Source: Clostridia bacterium (GTDB lineage Bacteria; Bacillota; Clostridia; Christensenellales; Aristaeellaceae). Taken from it: DNA of 48,855 nucleotides. The position numbers and the translations under genes are program-made. The stretch is taken from contig JAUNNK010000003.1 of the NCBI GenBank assembly GCA_030537335.1, forward strand, positions 1 through 48,855, given 5' to 3'. The notes beneath the pieces were generated by a model. The model did no database searches, was not told the origin of the DNA, and saw nothing but the letters and a program-made list of their open reading frames with translations. This document shows, piece after piece, positions 30,166 through 38,656 of this stretch (position 1 is its first letter; each line of letters begins with the position of its first letter).

Positions 30166-31518
30166 ATGTTTACCAAGGATCGTGGGTTTTACAAGACCTT
30201 TCTGCGGCTGTGCGTGGCGCTGATGCTGGAGCAGGCCGTGATTCTGAGCGTGAATCTGGCGGACAACCTGATGCTGGGCACCTATTCCCAGGCGGCGCTG
30301 TCCGGCGTGGCGGCGGTGAACCAGATTCAGTTCGTCTATCAGCAGGTGGTGTACGCCATTGGCAACGCACTGATCGTGCTGGGCAGCCAGTACTGGGGCC
30401 AGAAGCGGCTGAAGGAGATCCGCTCCATCGCGGGCATCGGCGTGCGGCTGGAGATCGTGCTTGCGCTGATCCTGTTCACAGTGGTGAGCATCTTCCCCGA
30501 GGGTGCGCTGCGCATCTTCACCGATCAGGCCGATTACGTCGCCGAGGGCGTGGCCTATCTGAAGATCATCCGCTTCAGCTACCTGTTCTTCGCCGTGACG
30601 GCGGTGCTGTTGAGCACGATGCGCGTAGTGGAATCGGTCAAGATCGCGCTTCGGGTGTCGGTGCTGTCGCTGATTATCAACGTGAGCATCAATTACCTGC
30701 TCATCGGCGGCCATCTGGGCGCGCCGGAAATGGGCGCGCGGGGCGCTGCCATCGGCACGCTGACCGCCCGCGTGGTGGAATTTCTGGTGGTGGGAACCTA
30801 CGTGCTGCGGGACAGGAAGCTCGGCCTGCGGCTGCGGAACCTGCTGGACAAGAATGCCGGTCTGGCGCGCGACTTCATCCTCGTGTCGCTGCCCACGCTG
30901 GGCTCGGCCTTCCTCTGGGGCATTGCCAACGCCCTGCAGACGGTCATTCTGGGCCACATGAACGACAGCGCCATCGCCGCCCAGTCGATCTCCAACACGG
31001 TGTTTCTGCTTTTGAAGGTCACGGCGGTGGGTGCGTCCTCGGCGGCCTCGGTGCTCATCGGCAAGACCGTGGGTGAGGGCGACATGGATCGCCTGAAGCA
31101 GTACGCCCGCACATTGCAGCTGATCTTTGTGGGCGTTGGTATCGCGCTGGGCGCGATCATGCTGGTCATCCGTATTCCGCTGCTGGGCGTGTACGCGAAC
31201 ACGATCTCCCGGGAGACCTACGACCTGGCCAACGCCTACATGCTGATCCAGGCGGCGGTACTGGTGGTGATGTCCTACCAGATGCCGGTGAACACGGGCA
31301 TCATTCGCGGCGGCGGCGACACGCGATTCGTATTGATCCTGGACACGGTGGCCATTTGCACCTTCATTCCGCTGGCTTGGCTGGGCGGCCTGGTGTGGCA
31401 CTGGCCCGCCATCGCGGTGATCATCTGCGTGAACATCGACCAGTTCCTCAAGTGCTTCCCTGCGGCCATCCGCGTCAATGGCTACAAGTGGGTGCACAAG
31501 CTCACCCGCGAGGCATAA
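30166..31518 (+). CDS. MATE family efflux transporter
   Basis: A 450-residue membrane protein with twelve transmembrane segments in two repeats. Each half has the MATE opening pattern: LCVALMLEQAVILSVNLADNLMLG (about 15-38) and LVSLPTLGSAFLWGIANALQTVILGHM (about 240-267). GSQYWGQKRLKEI and ASVLIGKTVGEGD are the matching loops, and IIRGGGDTRF occurs near segment 11. It exports cationic drugs or metabolites using Na+ or H+; the substrate is unknown. ATG at 30166 follows GGGAGGAAGG. It is transcribed alone and ends at a bidirectional terminator. Confidence 0.93.
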   Translation: MFTKDRGFYKTFLRLCVALMLEQAVILSVNLADNLMLGTYSQAALSGVAAVNQIQFVYQQVVYAIGNALIVLGSQYWGQKRLKEIRSIAGIGVRLEIVLALILFTVVSIFPEGALRIFTDQADYVAEGVAYLKIIRFSYLFFAVTAVLLSTMRVVESVKIALRVSVLSLIINVSINYLLIGGHLGAPEMGARGAAIGTLTARVVEFLVVGTYVLRDRKLGLRLRNLLDKNAGLARDFILVSLPTLGSAFLWGIANALQTVILGHMNDSAIAAQSISNTVFLLLKVTAVGASSAASVLIGKTVGEGDMDRLKQYARTLQLIFVGVGIALGAIMLVIRIPLLGVYANTISRETYDLANAYMLIQAAVLVVMSYQMPVNTGIIRGGGDTRFVLILDTVAICTFIPLAWLGGLVWHWPAIAVIICVNIDQFLKCFPAAIRVNGYKWVHKLTREA

Positions 31519-31523
31519 GAACA

Positions 31524-31563
31524 AGAACCCCGGAGAGAACGCGCGTCTCTCCGGGGTTCTTTT
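31524..31563. terminator. Bidirectional terminator between the MATE and DegV genes
   Basis: A perfect 15-bp stem (AGAACCCCGGAGAGA and its complement), followed by TTTT on the plus strand; it also precedes an A-rich left side. Confidence 0.9.
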
Positions 31564-31571
31564 ACGTGGAC

Positions 31572-32411
31572 TCATTCGTGATACATGATGATGCCGAAGG
31601 TGTTCTCGCCGCAGTGGCTGGTGATGGAGCAGCCCGCGCGCACCTCGTAGACCTCAGCGAAGGGAACCTCCTGAAGCACCAGCTCCCGCACCGTCTCCAC
31701 CGCCTGCGCGGCTACGCCGGTGTGGGTGAGGAAGATGCGCCGGGGCTTCACGTCGTCCTTCGTGCGCATGCGGTCGGCGATGTACTGCCTGAGGCAGCGC
31801 TCGTAGGTGCCACGGTACTTCCTGCACACGCCCATCTTGCCGTCCTTGACCTCGATGCAGGGGCGGATGTGAAGCACGTTCGCGCCCAGCATGGCCAGCG
31901 CGGAGCAGCGGCCGCCCTTGTACAGGTAGTCCAGTCGGTCCACGATGAAGGAAACGTCCACCTTGTCCACGCGCTCACGCAGCTCCCGGGCGATTTGCTC
32001 GGGCTCTTCGCCAGCCTCGGCGCGGTCAAAGCCCTCGGCCAGCAGCATGGTGATGCCGGTGGAGAGGTTGCGGGAGTCGATGCACCACACGTTCAGGCCC
32101 TCCGCTGCGAGGCAGGCGTTCTGATGGCAGGAGGAGAACTCCGAGCTGATGTTGAAATGGATCACCGCGTCGCTGCTCTCCAGCGCGCGGGTGAAGGCCG
32201 TACGGTACTCCTCCACGTTGACTGCGGAGGTCTTGGGCAGCGCCGCGCCCGCATTGACGCGGCTGATGATCGTGTCGGGGGTCAGATCCACGCCGTCGCG
32301 GTAGAATTTGCCCTCCAGCTCCACGCTCAGCGGAAGGATCTCCACCGGGTAGCGCGCGAGGAATTCGGGGCTGACGTCGCAGGTGCTGTCGGCAGAAAAG
32401 TGAATCTTCAT
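31572..32411 (-). CDS. DegV family fatty-acid-binding protein
   Basis: A 279-residue cytoplasmic protein that binds a fatty acid and presents it to the FakA kinase. Family marks: FSADSTCDVSPEFL (about 5-18), the PKTSAVNVEEYRTAF loop with the binding Thr-Ser, SSEFSSCHQNA, and VWCIDSRNLSTGITML. The C-terminal domain has DYLYKGGRCSA and ends HCGENTFGI. ATG at 32411 follows AAGGAGG. It is 16 nt downstream of the PheB-like gene and shares its promoter. Confidence 0.93.
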   Translation of the reverse strand: MKIHFSADSTCDVSPEFLARYPVEILPLSVELEGKFYRDGVDLTPDTIISRVNAGAALPKTSAVNVEEYRTAFTRALESSDAVIHFNISSEFSSCHQNACLAAEGLNVWCIDSRNLSTGITMLLAEGFDRAEAGEEPEQIARELRERVDKVDVSFIVDRLDYLYKGGRCSALAMLGANVLHIRPCIEVKDGKMGVCRKYRGTYERCLRQYIADRMRTKDDVKPRRIFLTHTGVAAQAVETVRELVLQEVPFAEVYEVRAGCSITSHCGENTFGIIMYHE

Positions 32412-32427
32412 AGGATCCTCCTTGCGT

Positions 32428-32865
32428 CTATTCGAGGGCAGCCAGGCGCAGCTTTTCCACGCCGCTGGTCTGCTCCAGGGTTTGGGTCAAATCCTCCAGG
32501 GACGCGCGCATGCCGGAGACGTCCACGGAGAGCATCAGGCTCGCCTGATCGTGCACGGGCAGGCTCTGGGTCAGGGTGAGGATGTTCGCGCCGAAGCCGG
32601 AAACCCGGTTGAGCACCTTGGACAGCACGCCAGCCTCGTGGGAGAGGGTCAGCATCAGCGTGGCGGTGCGCCCCACAGCGACCTGCGAGGGCTCCATCAC
32701 CTTGTCCTTGTACTTGTAGTAGGTGCTCCGGGAGATGCCTACGGCCCGGGCGGCGTCGCTCACCTGGGTGTAGGTTCCGTTTTCCAGCAGCTTGCGGGCC
32801 TCGATCACCTTGAGGAAGTAATCGGGCAGCACGGATTGATCGACGATCAGGTAGTGGTTCAGCAC
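32428..32865 (-). CDS. pheB: ACT-domain protein, PheB / UPF0735 family
   Basis: A 145-residue protein with an N-terminal DNA-binding-like helix-turn-helix (GTYTQVSDAARAVGISRSTYYKYKDKV, about 30-56) and a C-terminal ACT domain (LTLSHEAGVLSKVLNRVSGFGANILTL), likely an amino-acid sensor. In Bacillus the homologue lies near pheA and thrB. The start is taken as GTG at 32865, since GGAGG is six bases away and the family starts here; an ATG 13 codons upstream has no ribosome site. It leads a two-gene unit with DegV. The binding partner is unknown. Confidence 0.85.
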   Translation of the reverse strand: MLNHYLIVDQSVLPDYFLKVIEARKLLENGTYTQVSDAARAVGISRSTYYKYKDKVMEPSQVAVGRTATLMLTLSHEAGVLSKVLNRVSGFGANILTLTQSLPVHDQASLMLSVDVSGMRASLEDLTQTLEQTSGVEKLRLAALE

Positions 32866-32908
32866 GCTCGGCCTCCTGAAATGCGGTTTTGTCAATATTG
32901 CCACATTT

Positions 32909-32938
32909 ATTATATCTCTGAAACACTGTCCGCGTCAA
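32909..32938 (-). promoter_or_regulatory. Promoter of the pheB-degV unit
   Basis: TTGACG, 18 bases, TATAAT on the minus strand; the -35 overlaps the stop of the upstream hydrolase gene. Confidence 0.7.
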
Positions 32939-33852
32939 GCGTACTTTTTCAGGAAGCCGTCCACCGCCGCCCAGTAGCGCGCGGGATCGATTAGAACACT
33001 CTCCGCATGCCCCGCGCCTTGGACGATCAGCTTCTCCTTCGGCCCCGGAATGGAATTCCATGCGCGCTCCAGCATCTCCGGCGGCACGAAATCGTCCGCA
33101 CCGCCGTGGATCAGCAGCACGGGGCGCTTGCAGCGGCGCAATTGTGCGCAGCCGTCGCCGTCGCGCAGCGGAGAATAGCCCGCCAACAGGCGGCAGAGGG
33201 GGTCGGCTAGGTACAGAAGCAGCCCTGGCAGGTGGTAAAACGAACGCAGCTGGTAGAGAAATTCGTCCTTCAGGGAGACGTAGGCGCAGTCGGAGACGAT
33301 GCACTTCACATTCTCCGGCAGAGGCTCCCCGGCAACGTTGAGCACCGTGGCCCCGCCCATGGACACGCCGAAGAGCACGATCCGGGGATGATCATAGCGC
33401 CGGTTCAGCTCCGCGATCCAGTCCAGCACGTCCAGGCGCTCCAGCCAACCCATGCCGAAGCTGCGCCCTTCGCTCTCGCCGTGGGCGCGGGCGTCAATCA
33501 GTAGCAGAGTTGCGCCCGCTTCATAGAAGTGGCGGGCGTAGTGGGCGGTGGAGGCCGCGTGGGCGCGGTAGCCGTGGCAGACGACCACGAAATTCCGGCA
33601 GTCCCCCTGGGGCAGAAGGTATGCGTGCAGCTGCAGTCCATCCCGGGATGTAAGATACATGTCCTGCTTCGTAGTTTTCCGCAGCCAGTCCCGATCCATG
33701 CGGAAGGTTCGCGGGGCGGAGGAGGGCTTGTTGCCGGAATTTGCGGTCTTGCGCCTCCTGCGCGGTCTGCGCCGCAGCGCGAGAAAATAGAAAAAGCTGC
33801 CCGGCAGCAGAAGCAGCAGGGCAAGCAATAGAACCAGAATCAGAATCCGCAT
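32935..33852 (-). CDS. Membrane-anchored alpha/beta hydrolase
   Basis: A 305-residue serine hydrolase. The N-terminus is one hydrophobic helix (about residues 3-27) followed by a basic stretch (RRRPRRRRK), so it is anchored in the membrane. The catalytic parts are clear: oxyanion region VVCHGYRAHAAST, DARAHGESEG, nucleophile elbow GVSMGGATV, acid in GGADDFVPPEM, histidine in GAGHAES. It resembles YqkD-like esterases; the substrate is unknown. ATG at 33852 overlaps the GNAT gene by 13 bases. It is the last gene of the mtlD unit. Confidence 0.9.
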   Translation of the reverse strand: MRILILVLLLALLLLLPGSFFYFLALRRRPRRRRKTANSGNKPSSAPRTFRMDRDWLRKTTKQDMYLTSRDGLQLHAYLLPQGDCRNFVVVCHGYRAHAASTAHYARHFYEAGATLLLIDARAHGESEGRSFGMGWLERLDVLDWIAELNRRYDHPRIVLFGVSMGGATVLNVAGEPLPENVKCIVSDCAYVSLKDEFLYQLRSFYHLPGLLLYLADPLCRLLAGYSPLRDGDGCAQLRRCKRPVLLIHGGADDFVPPEMLERAWNSIPGPKEKLIVQGAGHAESVLIDPARYWAAVDGFLKKYA

Positions 33853-34391
33853 GGGACATTTTTCTCCAGAACCTTTTCGTAGGCCACTCGGATGGGGTCG
33901 CCGGCGGTCACGTCGTAGCGCACCTCGCCGCAGATTTCGTAGCCGCAGTTCTTCATCAGCCCGCGCATGGCCAGGTTGCCCCGGTGGGTGTCCGCGCGCA
34001 CGGAGATCAGGCTCTGGCTGCGGGCCTGTTCCTCGGCAAAGGCGATCATCTGCCGGCTCAGACCGGTTCCGCGATAGCCGTCGTCGATGGCCATGCGGTG
34101 GATGGTCAGATAGCGGTCGCCCAAGGTCAACCACGCGCCATCCAGAGCGTCGTAGACCGGTTCGCGACCGGAGAGCAGCACGGCATAGCCCGCGATGGCC
34201 TCGCCGTCGACAAAGACCCAGCCGCGCTGAAGGGCGATGTCCTCCCGAATCAGCTCCGGCTCCGGGTAGCCATCCTGCCACTGGTCGATGCCGAGTGTGC
34301 GGATGGCGGCGCGGGCGTGATCGAGCAGAGCAAGTATCGCGTCGAAATCGCCGGCCTGCGCCCTGCGGGGCCGGATGTTGGATGTGTTCAT
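33840..34391 (-). CDS. GNAT family N-acetyltransferase
   Basis: A 183-residue acetyl-CoA-dependent acyltransferase. The N-terminal IRPRRAQAGDFDAILALLDHAR is typical, the strand YLTIHRMAIDDGYRGTGLSRQMIAFAEEQA (about 95-125) carries the acetyl-CoA pyrophosphate loop, and the end has SVRADTHRGNLAMRGLMKNCGYE, as in RimI-like proteins. The target amine is not known. ATG at 34391 follows AAAGGACGG. It lies 15 nt after the M42 peptidase and overlaps the hydrolase downstream. Confidence 0.92.
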   Translation of the reverse strand: MNTSNIRPRRAQAGDFDAILALLDHARAAIRTLGIDQWQDGYPEPELIREDIALQRGWVFVDGEAIAGYAVLLSGREPVYDALDGAWLTLGDRYLTIHRMAIDDGYRGTGLSRQMIAFAEEQARSQSLISVRADTHRGNLAMRGLMKNCGYEICGEVRYDVTAGDPIRVAYEKVLEKNVPCGF

Positions 34392-34406
34392 GGGGGTACC
34401 GTCCTT

Positions 34407-35456
34407 TCAGTTTTCGGCTTGCAGGTAGGAAATCAGCAGCTTCAGCGTGTTCTCCACGCCCTCGCGGTGGCTGCGCTCGTAGCCGTGGGAGGCGTACACG
34501 CCCGCGCCGATCAGGCCATGCTTCACGTCGCTGCCGGCGCGCAGGGTGGTCGCCACGTCGGAGCTGTAGTGAGGGTACACGTCCACGGCGTACTTCGCGC
34601 CGGCGCGCTCCGCCGCGTCGATCAGCTTCAGCACGATCTCCCGGTTGAAGGGGCCGCTGGAATCCTTGGCGCAGATGGAAACCATGCGCTCGGTGCAGTC
34701 CAGGCCCTCGCCCACGCAGCCCATGTCCACCACCAGCGCCTCGGTCACGCCCGCGGGCACGGAAGCGCAGCCACCGTGGCCCACCTCCTCATAGACGGTG
34801 ATGTGGGCGTAGGTGCGCCGGGGCAGGGTGATCTTTTCATCCCTCAGATACTTTGCCAGCGCCAGCAGCATGCCCACGGAGAGCTTGTCGTCCAGATAGC
34901 GGCTCTTGATGTAGCCGCTCTCGGTCACGCGGGTGCGGGGATCGAAGCAGACGAAGTCGCCCACGCCGATGCCCAGCGCGCGCACATCCTCCGGGGAGGA
35001 CACGTCCTCGTCCAGCACGAACTCCACGCTGTCCCAACTGCGCTTTTTTTCATTGTAATCGCCGTTTACGTGGATGGATGCGTCGATCAATTGCAGCGTG
35101 CCCTCGTATTCCTTTCCGTTGCGCGCCAGCAGCACGGCGTTCTCCGCCTCGGCGTTGTTGGCGTTCATGCCGCCGATGTTGGTAAGTTTCAGGCGGCCGT
35201 TTGCCTTGATCTGGGCCACCATGCCGCCCAGGGTGTCGCAGTGGGACTCCAGCAGCAGGGCGTTTGCATCGTCCCTGCCGCCGAAGTCCACGATCAGCCC
35301 GCCCTTCACGCTGCGCCAGTGGTCGCAGCCGAGGGCGGTGAATTCCGCTTCCAGCCAGGAGATCGCGCGCTCCGTGCAGCCGCTTGGGCTGGGAATCGCC
35401 AGCAGCGCGCAGGTCTTTTCCACGGCAAAGTCGGTGAGCTTCCGAATGTCCATCAT
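34407..35456 (-). CDS. M42 family aminopeptidase
   Basis: A 349-residue cytosolic metallopeptidase of the glutamyl-aminopeptidase / FrvX group, which forms tetrahedral dodecamers. Metal ligands and catalytic residues are in place: LESHCDTLGG (His, Asp; usually AHMDEIG), YLDDKLSVG (Asp), YEEVGHGG (catalytic Glu pair), VVDMGC (Asp), and GVYASHGYERSH (last His). ATG at 35456 overlaps the mtlD stop as ATGA; the second ATG at 35453 is also possible. It is translated with mtlD. Confidence 0.92.
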   Translation of the reverse strand: MMDIRKLTDFAVEKTCALLAIPSPSGCTERAISWLEAEFTALGCDHWRSVKGGLIVDFGGRDDANALLLESHCDTLGGMVAQIKANGRLKLTNIGGMNANNAEAENAVLLARNGKEYEGTLQLIDASIHVNGDYNEKKRSWDSVEFVLDEDVSSPEDVRALGIGVGDFVCFDPRTRVTESGYIKSRYLDDKLSVGMLLALAKYLRDEKITLPRRTYAHITVYEEVGHGGCASVPAGVTEALVVDMGCVGEGLDCTERMVSICAKDSSGPFNREIVLKLIDAAERAGAKYAVDVYPHYSSDVATTLRAGSDVKHGLIGAGVYASHGYERSHREGVENTLKLLISYLQAEN

Positions 35457-36607
35457 GCCTCGTAGGCCGCCTTAATCATGCCAAACAGCGGCTCCTCCTT
35501 TGCAAGACCCATGTACTTCTCGATGACGTAATCGATGCCCTGCTCCTTCAGCGCCTTCTGGATCTCCGGCGCGGTGGGATCGCCCTCGCGGTCGAACTTC
35601 AGGCCCGCCACGATGCCCTTGATCACCGGCGCGGGATCGATGCCCTGCTCCATGGCGAACAGCGCAGCGCCCACGATGCGGTCGTTGCGGCGCAGCTTGC
35701 GCACCGGATCCGCGCCCACGCGGGACACGGTGTCCTTCAATGCGCGGTTCTGGAAGCGGAACAGCAGATCCACCACGTTGTTTTCCACATTTTCGCGTAC
35801 GCCCTCGCCGAACTTGCGGATCAGTGCTTGGGCGCTGACGTTCATGGCCGCCTTGGCCGCTTCGTAGATCTCCGGGTCGCCGATGGCCTCCCAGATGTAG
35901 TCGTAGCCCTTCAGATTGCCCAGGTACGCGCACACCGCGTGGCCGCCGTTGTGGAGGAAGAGCTTGCGCTTGATGTAGAACTCGAAGGGCGAATAGGGGA
36001 TCAGGCCCACCAGCTCGGGAATTTCGCCCTTGAAGGCGTCCCTGTCCACCGGCAGCTCGCAGTAGGGCTCCACGCAGATCAGCAGCGGATCCTGCACGCG
36101 CATTTCGGGGGTCAGCGGCGGTACCATGCGGCCGATGGAGGCCTCGATCAGGCCGAGGTTCTTGTCGGCCCAGGCCTTCTGTTCGTCGGTCAGGCACTCG
36201 TAGATCCAGCCGCGCATCAGAATATCGGCCTCCAGCTGGTTTTCGCACAGAATGATGTCCAGCGGCTTTCCTCTCTTTTCCATGCGGGCCACCACGCCCT
36301 TTGCGATGACGGGCGCGATTTTCGGCAGGATGTTTACGCCCACGGCCGTGGCCATGATGTCGCAGGTCACGATTTCGTCGATGGCCTGCTCGGTGCTGGA
36401 GTTCACCGCGCGCACGGGCTTGACGGTGGTGTCCACGGTCTCCGCGTTGGAGACGATTCTTACATTATATTCACCCCGGCGGTTCATTTCGTCGATCAGG
36501 GACTGCATGATGTCCAGGAACACGACCTCGTAGCCGGAGTCCGCAAACACCTTGCCGATGAAGCCGCGGCCGATGTTGCCGCCGCCGTACATAATTGCCT
36601 TTTTCAT
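35453..36607 (-). CDS. mtlD: Mannitol-1-phosphate 5-dehydrogenase
   Basis: This enzyme interconverts mannitol 1-phosphate and fructose 6-phosphate with NAD. The 384-residue product has the Rossmann loop YGGGNIGRGFIGKVFADSGYEVVFLD at residues 6-31 and the family's NQLEAD, PLLICVEPYCELPVDRDAF, and the catalytic-region KRKLFLHNGGHAVCAYLG. Its final gene context is unusual: no mannitol PTS gene (mtlA, mtlF) is near; M42 peptidase, GNAT and hydrolase genes follow instead. ATG at 36607 follows GGAAGGGG. A TATAAT at 36642-36647 on the minus strand is the probable -10, with no clear -35. Confidence 0.93.
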   Translation of the reverse strand: MKKAIMYGGGNIGRGFIGKVFADSGYEVVFLDIMQSLIDEMNRRGEYNVRIVSNAETVDTTVKPVRAVNSSTEQAIDEIVTCDIMATAVGVNILPKIAPVIAKGVVARMEKRGKPLDIILCENQLEADILMRGWIYECLTDEQKAWADKNLGLIEASIGRMVPPLTPEMRVQDPLLICVEPYCELPVDRDAFKGEIPELVGLIPYSPFEFYIKRKLFLHNGGHAVCAYLGNLKGYDYIWEAIGDPEIYEAAKAAMNVSAQALIRKFGEGVRENVENNVVDLLFRFQNRALKDTVSRVGADPVRKLRRNDRIVGAALFAMEQGIDPAPVIKGIVAGLKFDREGDPTAPEIQKALKEQGIDYVIEKYMGLAKEEPLFGMIKAAYEA

Positions 36608-36731
36608 GGGTAAAACCCCTTCCTTCATTATTTTCCATTAAAATTATAGCACAGCCGGTCAGGGAAGGAAAGCAAAAAAACACAAACGCAAGAAAAACTG
36701 CGGCGTAGCTTCATATTTGTGATAAAACCTG

Positions 36732-36761
36732 TTGCACGACTTGCGGATCACATGCTACAAT
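36732..36761 (+). promoter_or_regulatory. Promoter of the AraC-family gene
   Basis: TTGCAC (36732-36737), 18 bases, TACAAT (36756-36761). Confidence 0.6.
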
Positions 36762-36791
36762 TCTAAAAATGGGCGAGAAGGGGGCGATGGG

Positions 36792-37643
36792 ATGCAGCTG
36801 GAGCGAATCGCGCGGCTCTATGTCCCGCTGTCGGCGCAGGGCCTGCGCTCCGACGCGGAGTATGCGGAAATTGCGCCCAGCCCGGCCCTCGCGCCCTACG
36901 TGCGCTGCTTCTGGGGCAGCCTGTACGCCCGCAGGAGCTGCGGCGGCAGTCGGGTGATCCCGGACAGCTGCATGGATCTGATATTTGAGGTCAATTACAC
37001 GAAAAACCGCGTCACCGGACGCTTCTGCGCCCTGGACGACGCGGCCTACGTTACACCCGAGCGGAGCTCGGAGGATCTGGTGGCCAGCTTCGGCATCAGG
37101 TTTTATGCCTGGACGGCGGCGTGCTTCGCGGAGGCAGACTTCCGGGATGCGCTGGGGCGGGTGTTTGACCCGGAAGAGCACTTTTCTTCGCTGTTTCACG
37201 CACTTTCACCCCGACTATTCGAGCCGGACGATCTCGTCGCCCGGGCGCGGCTTGCCGAGGCGGAGCTTATGCGCAGGCTGCGACCCGACCGGCTTGCTAG
37301 TGCGCTTTTGAACGTGATTTATGGCATGATCTCCGGCTGCGGACGGGAGAAGGTTGGGGAAATTGCGGCACGTGCGGGGATGAGTGGGCGCCATCTGGAG
37401 CGAATCATGCTGCGGCTGACCGGCGCGGGGCCGAAGCTGCTGGCCCAGCTGATCCGCCACCAGCTCATCTATCGGGAGGTGCTGGAGGGGCGCTTCCGGG
37501 CGCTGGACGCGGTGGAGAAGTACGGATACGCGGATCAGTCCCACCTTCTGCGGGACTTCCGGCGCTTTCAGGGCGTGCTGCCGGGAGAGCTTCTGTGGAA
37601 AAATAATGAGAGCTGTCGGATTTCTTCTATACATGAGGAGTAG
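36792..37643 (+). CDS. AraC-family transcriptional regulator
   Basis: A 283-residue DNA-binding protein. The N-terminal sensing domain (ALAPYVRCFWGSLYARR, RVIPDSCMDLIFEV, FGIRFYAWTAACF) is the DUF6597-like type found in many AraC proteins. The C-terminal pair of helix-turn-helices starts at VGEIAARAGMSGRHLERIMLRLTGAGPKLL and ends with YGYADQSHLLRDFRRFQGVLPGEL. The inducer is not known. ATG at 36792 follows AAGGGGG. The toroid-fold gene starts 33 nt downstream in the same direction and may be co-transcribed. Confidence 0.92.
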   Translation: MQLERIARLYVPLSAQGLRSDAEYAEIAPSPALAPYVRCFWGSLYARRSCGGSRVIPDSCMDLIFEVNYTKNRVTGRFCALDDAAYVTPERSSEDLVASFGIRFYAWTAACFAEADFRDALGRVFDPEEHFSSLFHALSPRLFEPDDLVARARLAEAELMRRLRPDRLASALLNVIYGMISGCGREKVGEIAARAGMSGRHLERIMLRLTGAGPKLLAQLIRHQLIYREVLEGRFRALDAVEKYGYADQSHLLRDFRRFQGVLPGELLWKNNESCRISSIHEE

Positions 37644-37676
37644 ATTTGGCGTATATTTGACGCAGGAGGGATGCAT

Positions 37677-38591
37677 ATGAACCAGATATTTGAGCGCGCG
37701 CGGGGATTTATGTACCGCAACGCGCGGCCCATCGACCTCGCCAGATGGAAATTGCACTTCGAGGGCGGCAGGCCGGAGGAGATTCTCACCTGCCTTGCGG
37801 CCTATCAGAACCCGGACGGCGGCTTCGGCCACGGCCTGGAGTGCGATGCACTGAACCCCGCGTCTTCGCCGATGCAGACCTGGTCGGCCACGAGCTACCT
37901 GCGGCTGATCAACATGTACGACCCGGCGAACCCCATCGTTTCAGGGCTGCTCGGCTACCTGACCAGCGGCAGGGATTTCGACGGCCACCGCTGGGCGTAC
38001 TCGGTCGCGAGCAACAACGACTACCCCCACGCCCCCTGGTGGCACTATACCGAGCCGAGGTTCGACTACAACCCCACGGCGGCGCTGGCGGGCTACATGC
38101 TGCGCGCCTCGGAGCCGGGGAGCGCAGCAAGCGGGCTTGCGCGCAGGATCGCCCGGGAGACCTTCGACTGGGCCATGGAACGGGAGCTGCCGCCGGAGAT
38201 GCACCTGCTGCCCGCTCTGCGCACGCTGTGCTGGGACGTGCTGGCGGTCTGCCCGGAGCTGTTCGACGCGGGCGCGCTGCTTGCGAGGATCGAGAAGCGC
38301 ATGGTGGAGCTGGTCGAGGAGGACGCGGACAAGTGGGACAGCGAATATTGCGCCATGCCGTCGAACTTCATCATGGGCCCGCAGGATCCGCTGCTGGTTC
38401 CGCTGGGTGCGCTGGCGATGCGCGAGGCCGACTGGCTGCTCGACAAGCAGGAAAATGACGGCGCGTGGCCCATCACATGGAGCTGGGGCGAGGAAAGCGC
38501 CGCCTTCCACCTCAGCGCGAACTACTGGCGCGGCGCGCTGATCTTCAAGAACATCTTCACGCTGCTGGGCGCGGGGAAGATCGCACCGTAG
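37677..38591 (+). CDS. Alpha/alpha-toroid protein (prenyltransferase/squalene-cyclase-like repeats)
   Basis: A 304-residue soluble helical protein. The repeat units AAYQNPDGGFGHGLE (about 42-56) and DKQENDGAWPITWSWGEE (about 266-283) resemble the QW-type turns of squalene cyclases, and the regular helices between them suggest an alpha/alpha toroid. The DxDD acid motif of true cyclases is absent, and the protein is half their length, so terpene cyclisation is unlikely. ATG at 37677 is chosen over ATG at 37671 because GGAGGG directly abuts the latter. It lies just after an AraC gene and ends at a terminator. Confidence 0.75.
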   Translation: MNQIFERARGFMYRNARPIDLARWKLHFEGGRPEEILTCLAAYQNPDGGFGHGLECDALNPASSPMQTWSATSYLRLINMYDPANPIVSGLLGYLTSGRDFDGHRWAYSVASNNDYPHAPWWHYTEPRFDYNPTAALAGYMLRASEPGSAASGLARRIARETFDWAMERELPPEMHLLPALRTLCWDVLAVCPELFDAGALLARIEKRMVELVEEDADKWDSEYCAMPSNFIMGPQDPLLVPLGALAMREADWLLDKQENDGAWPITWSWGEESAAFHLSANYWRGALIFKNIFTLLGAGKIAP

Positions 38592-38606
38592 AGCATGAAA
38601 AGAACG

Positions 38607-38642
38607 AACCCGACCGTTTCAAGGATGAAGCGGTCGGGTTTT
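38607..38642. terminator. Terminator between the toroid gene and a secreted-protein gene
   Basis: The arms AACCCGACCG and CGGTCGGGTT are followed by TTTT on the plus strand. The converging minus-strand gene ends just after it. Confidence 0.85.
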
Positions 38643-38656
38643 CGCGTCAGGGGGAT

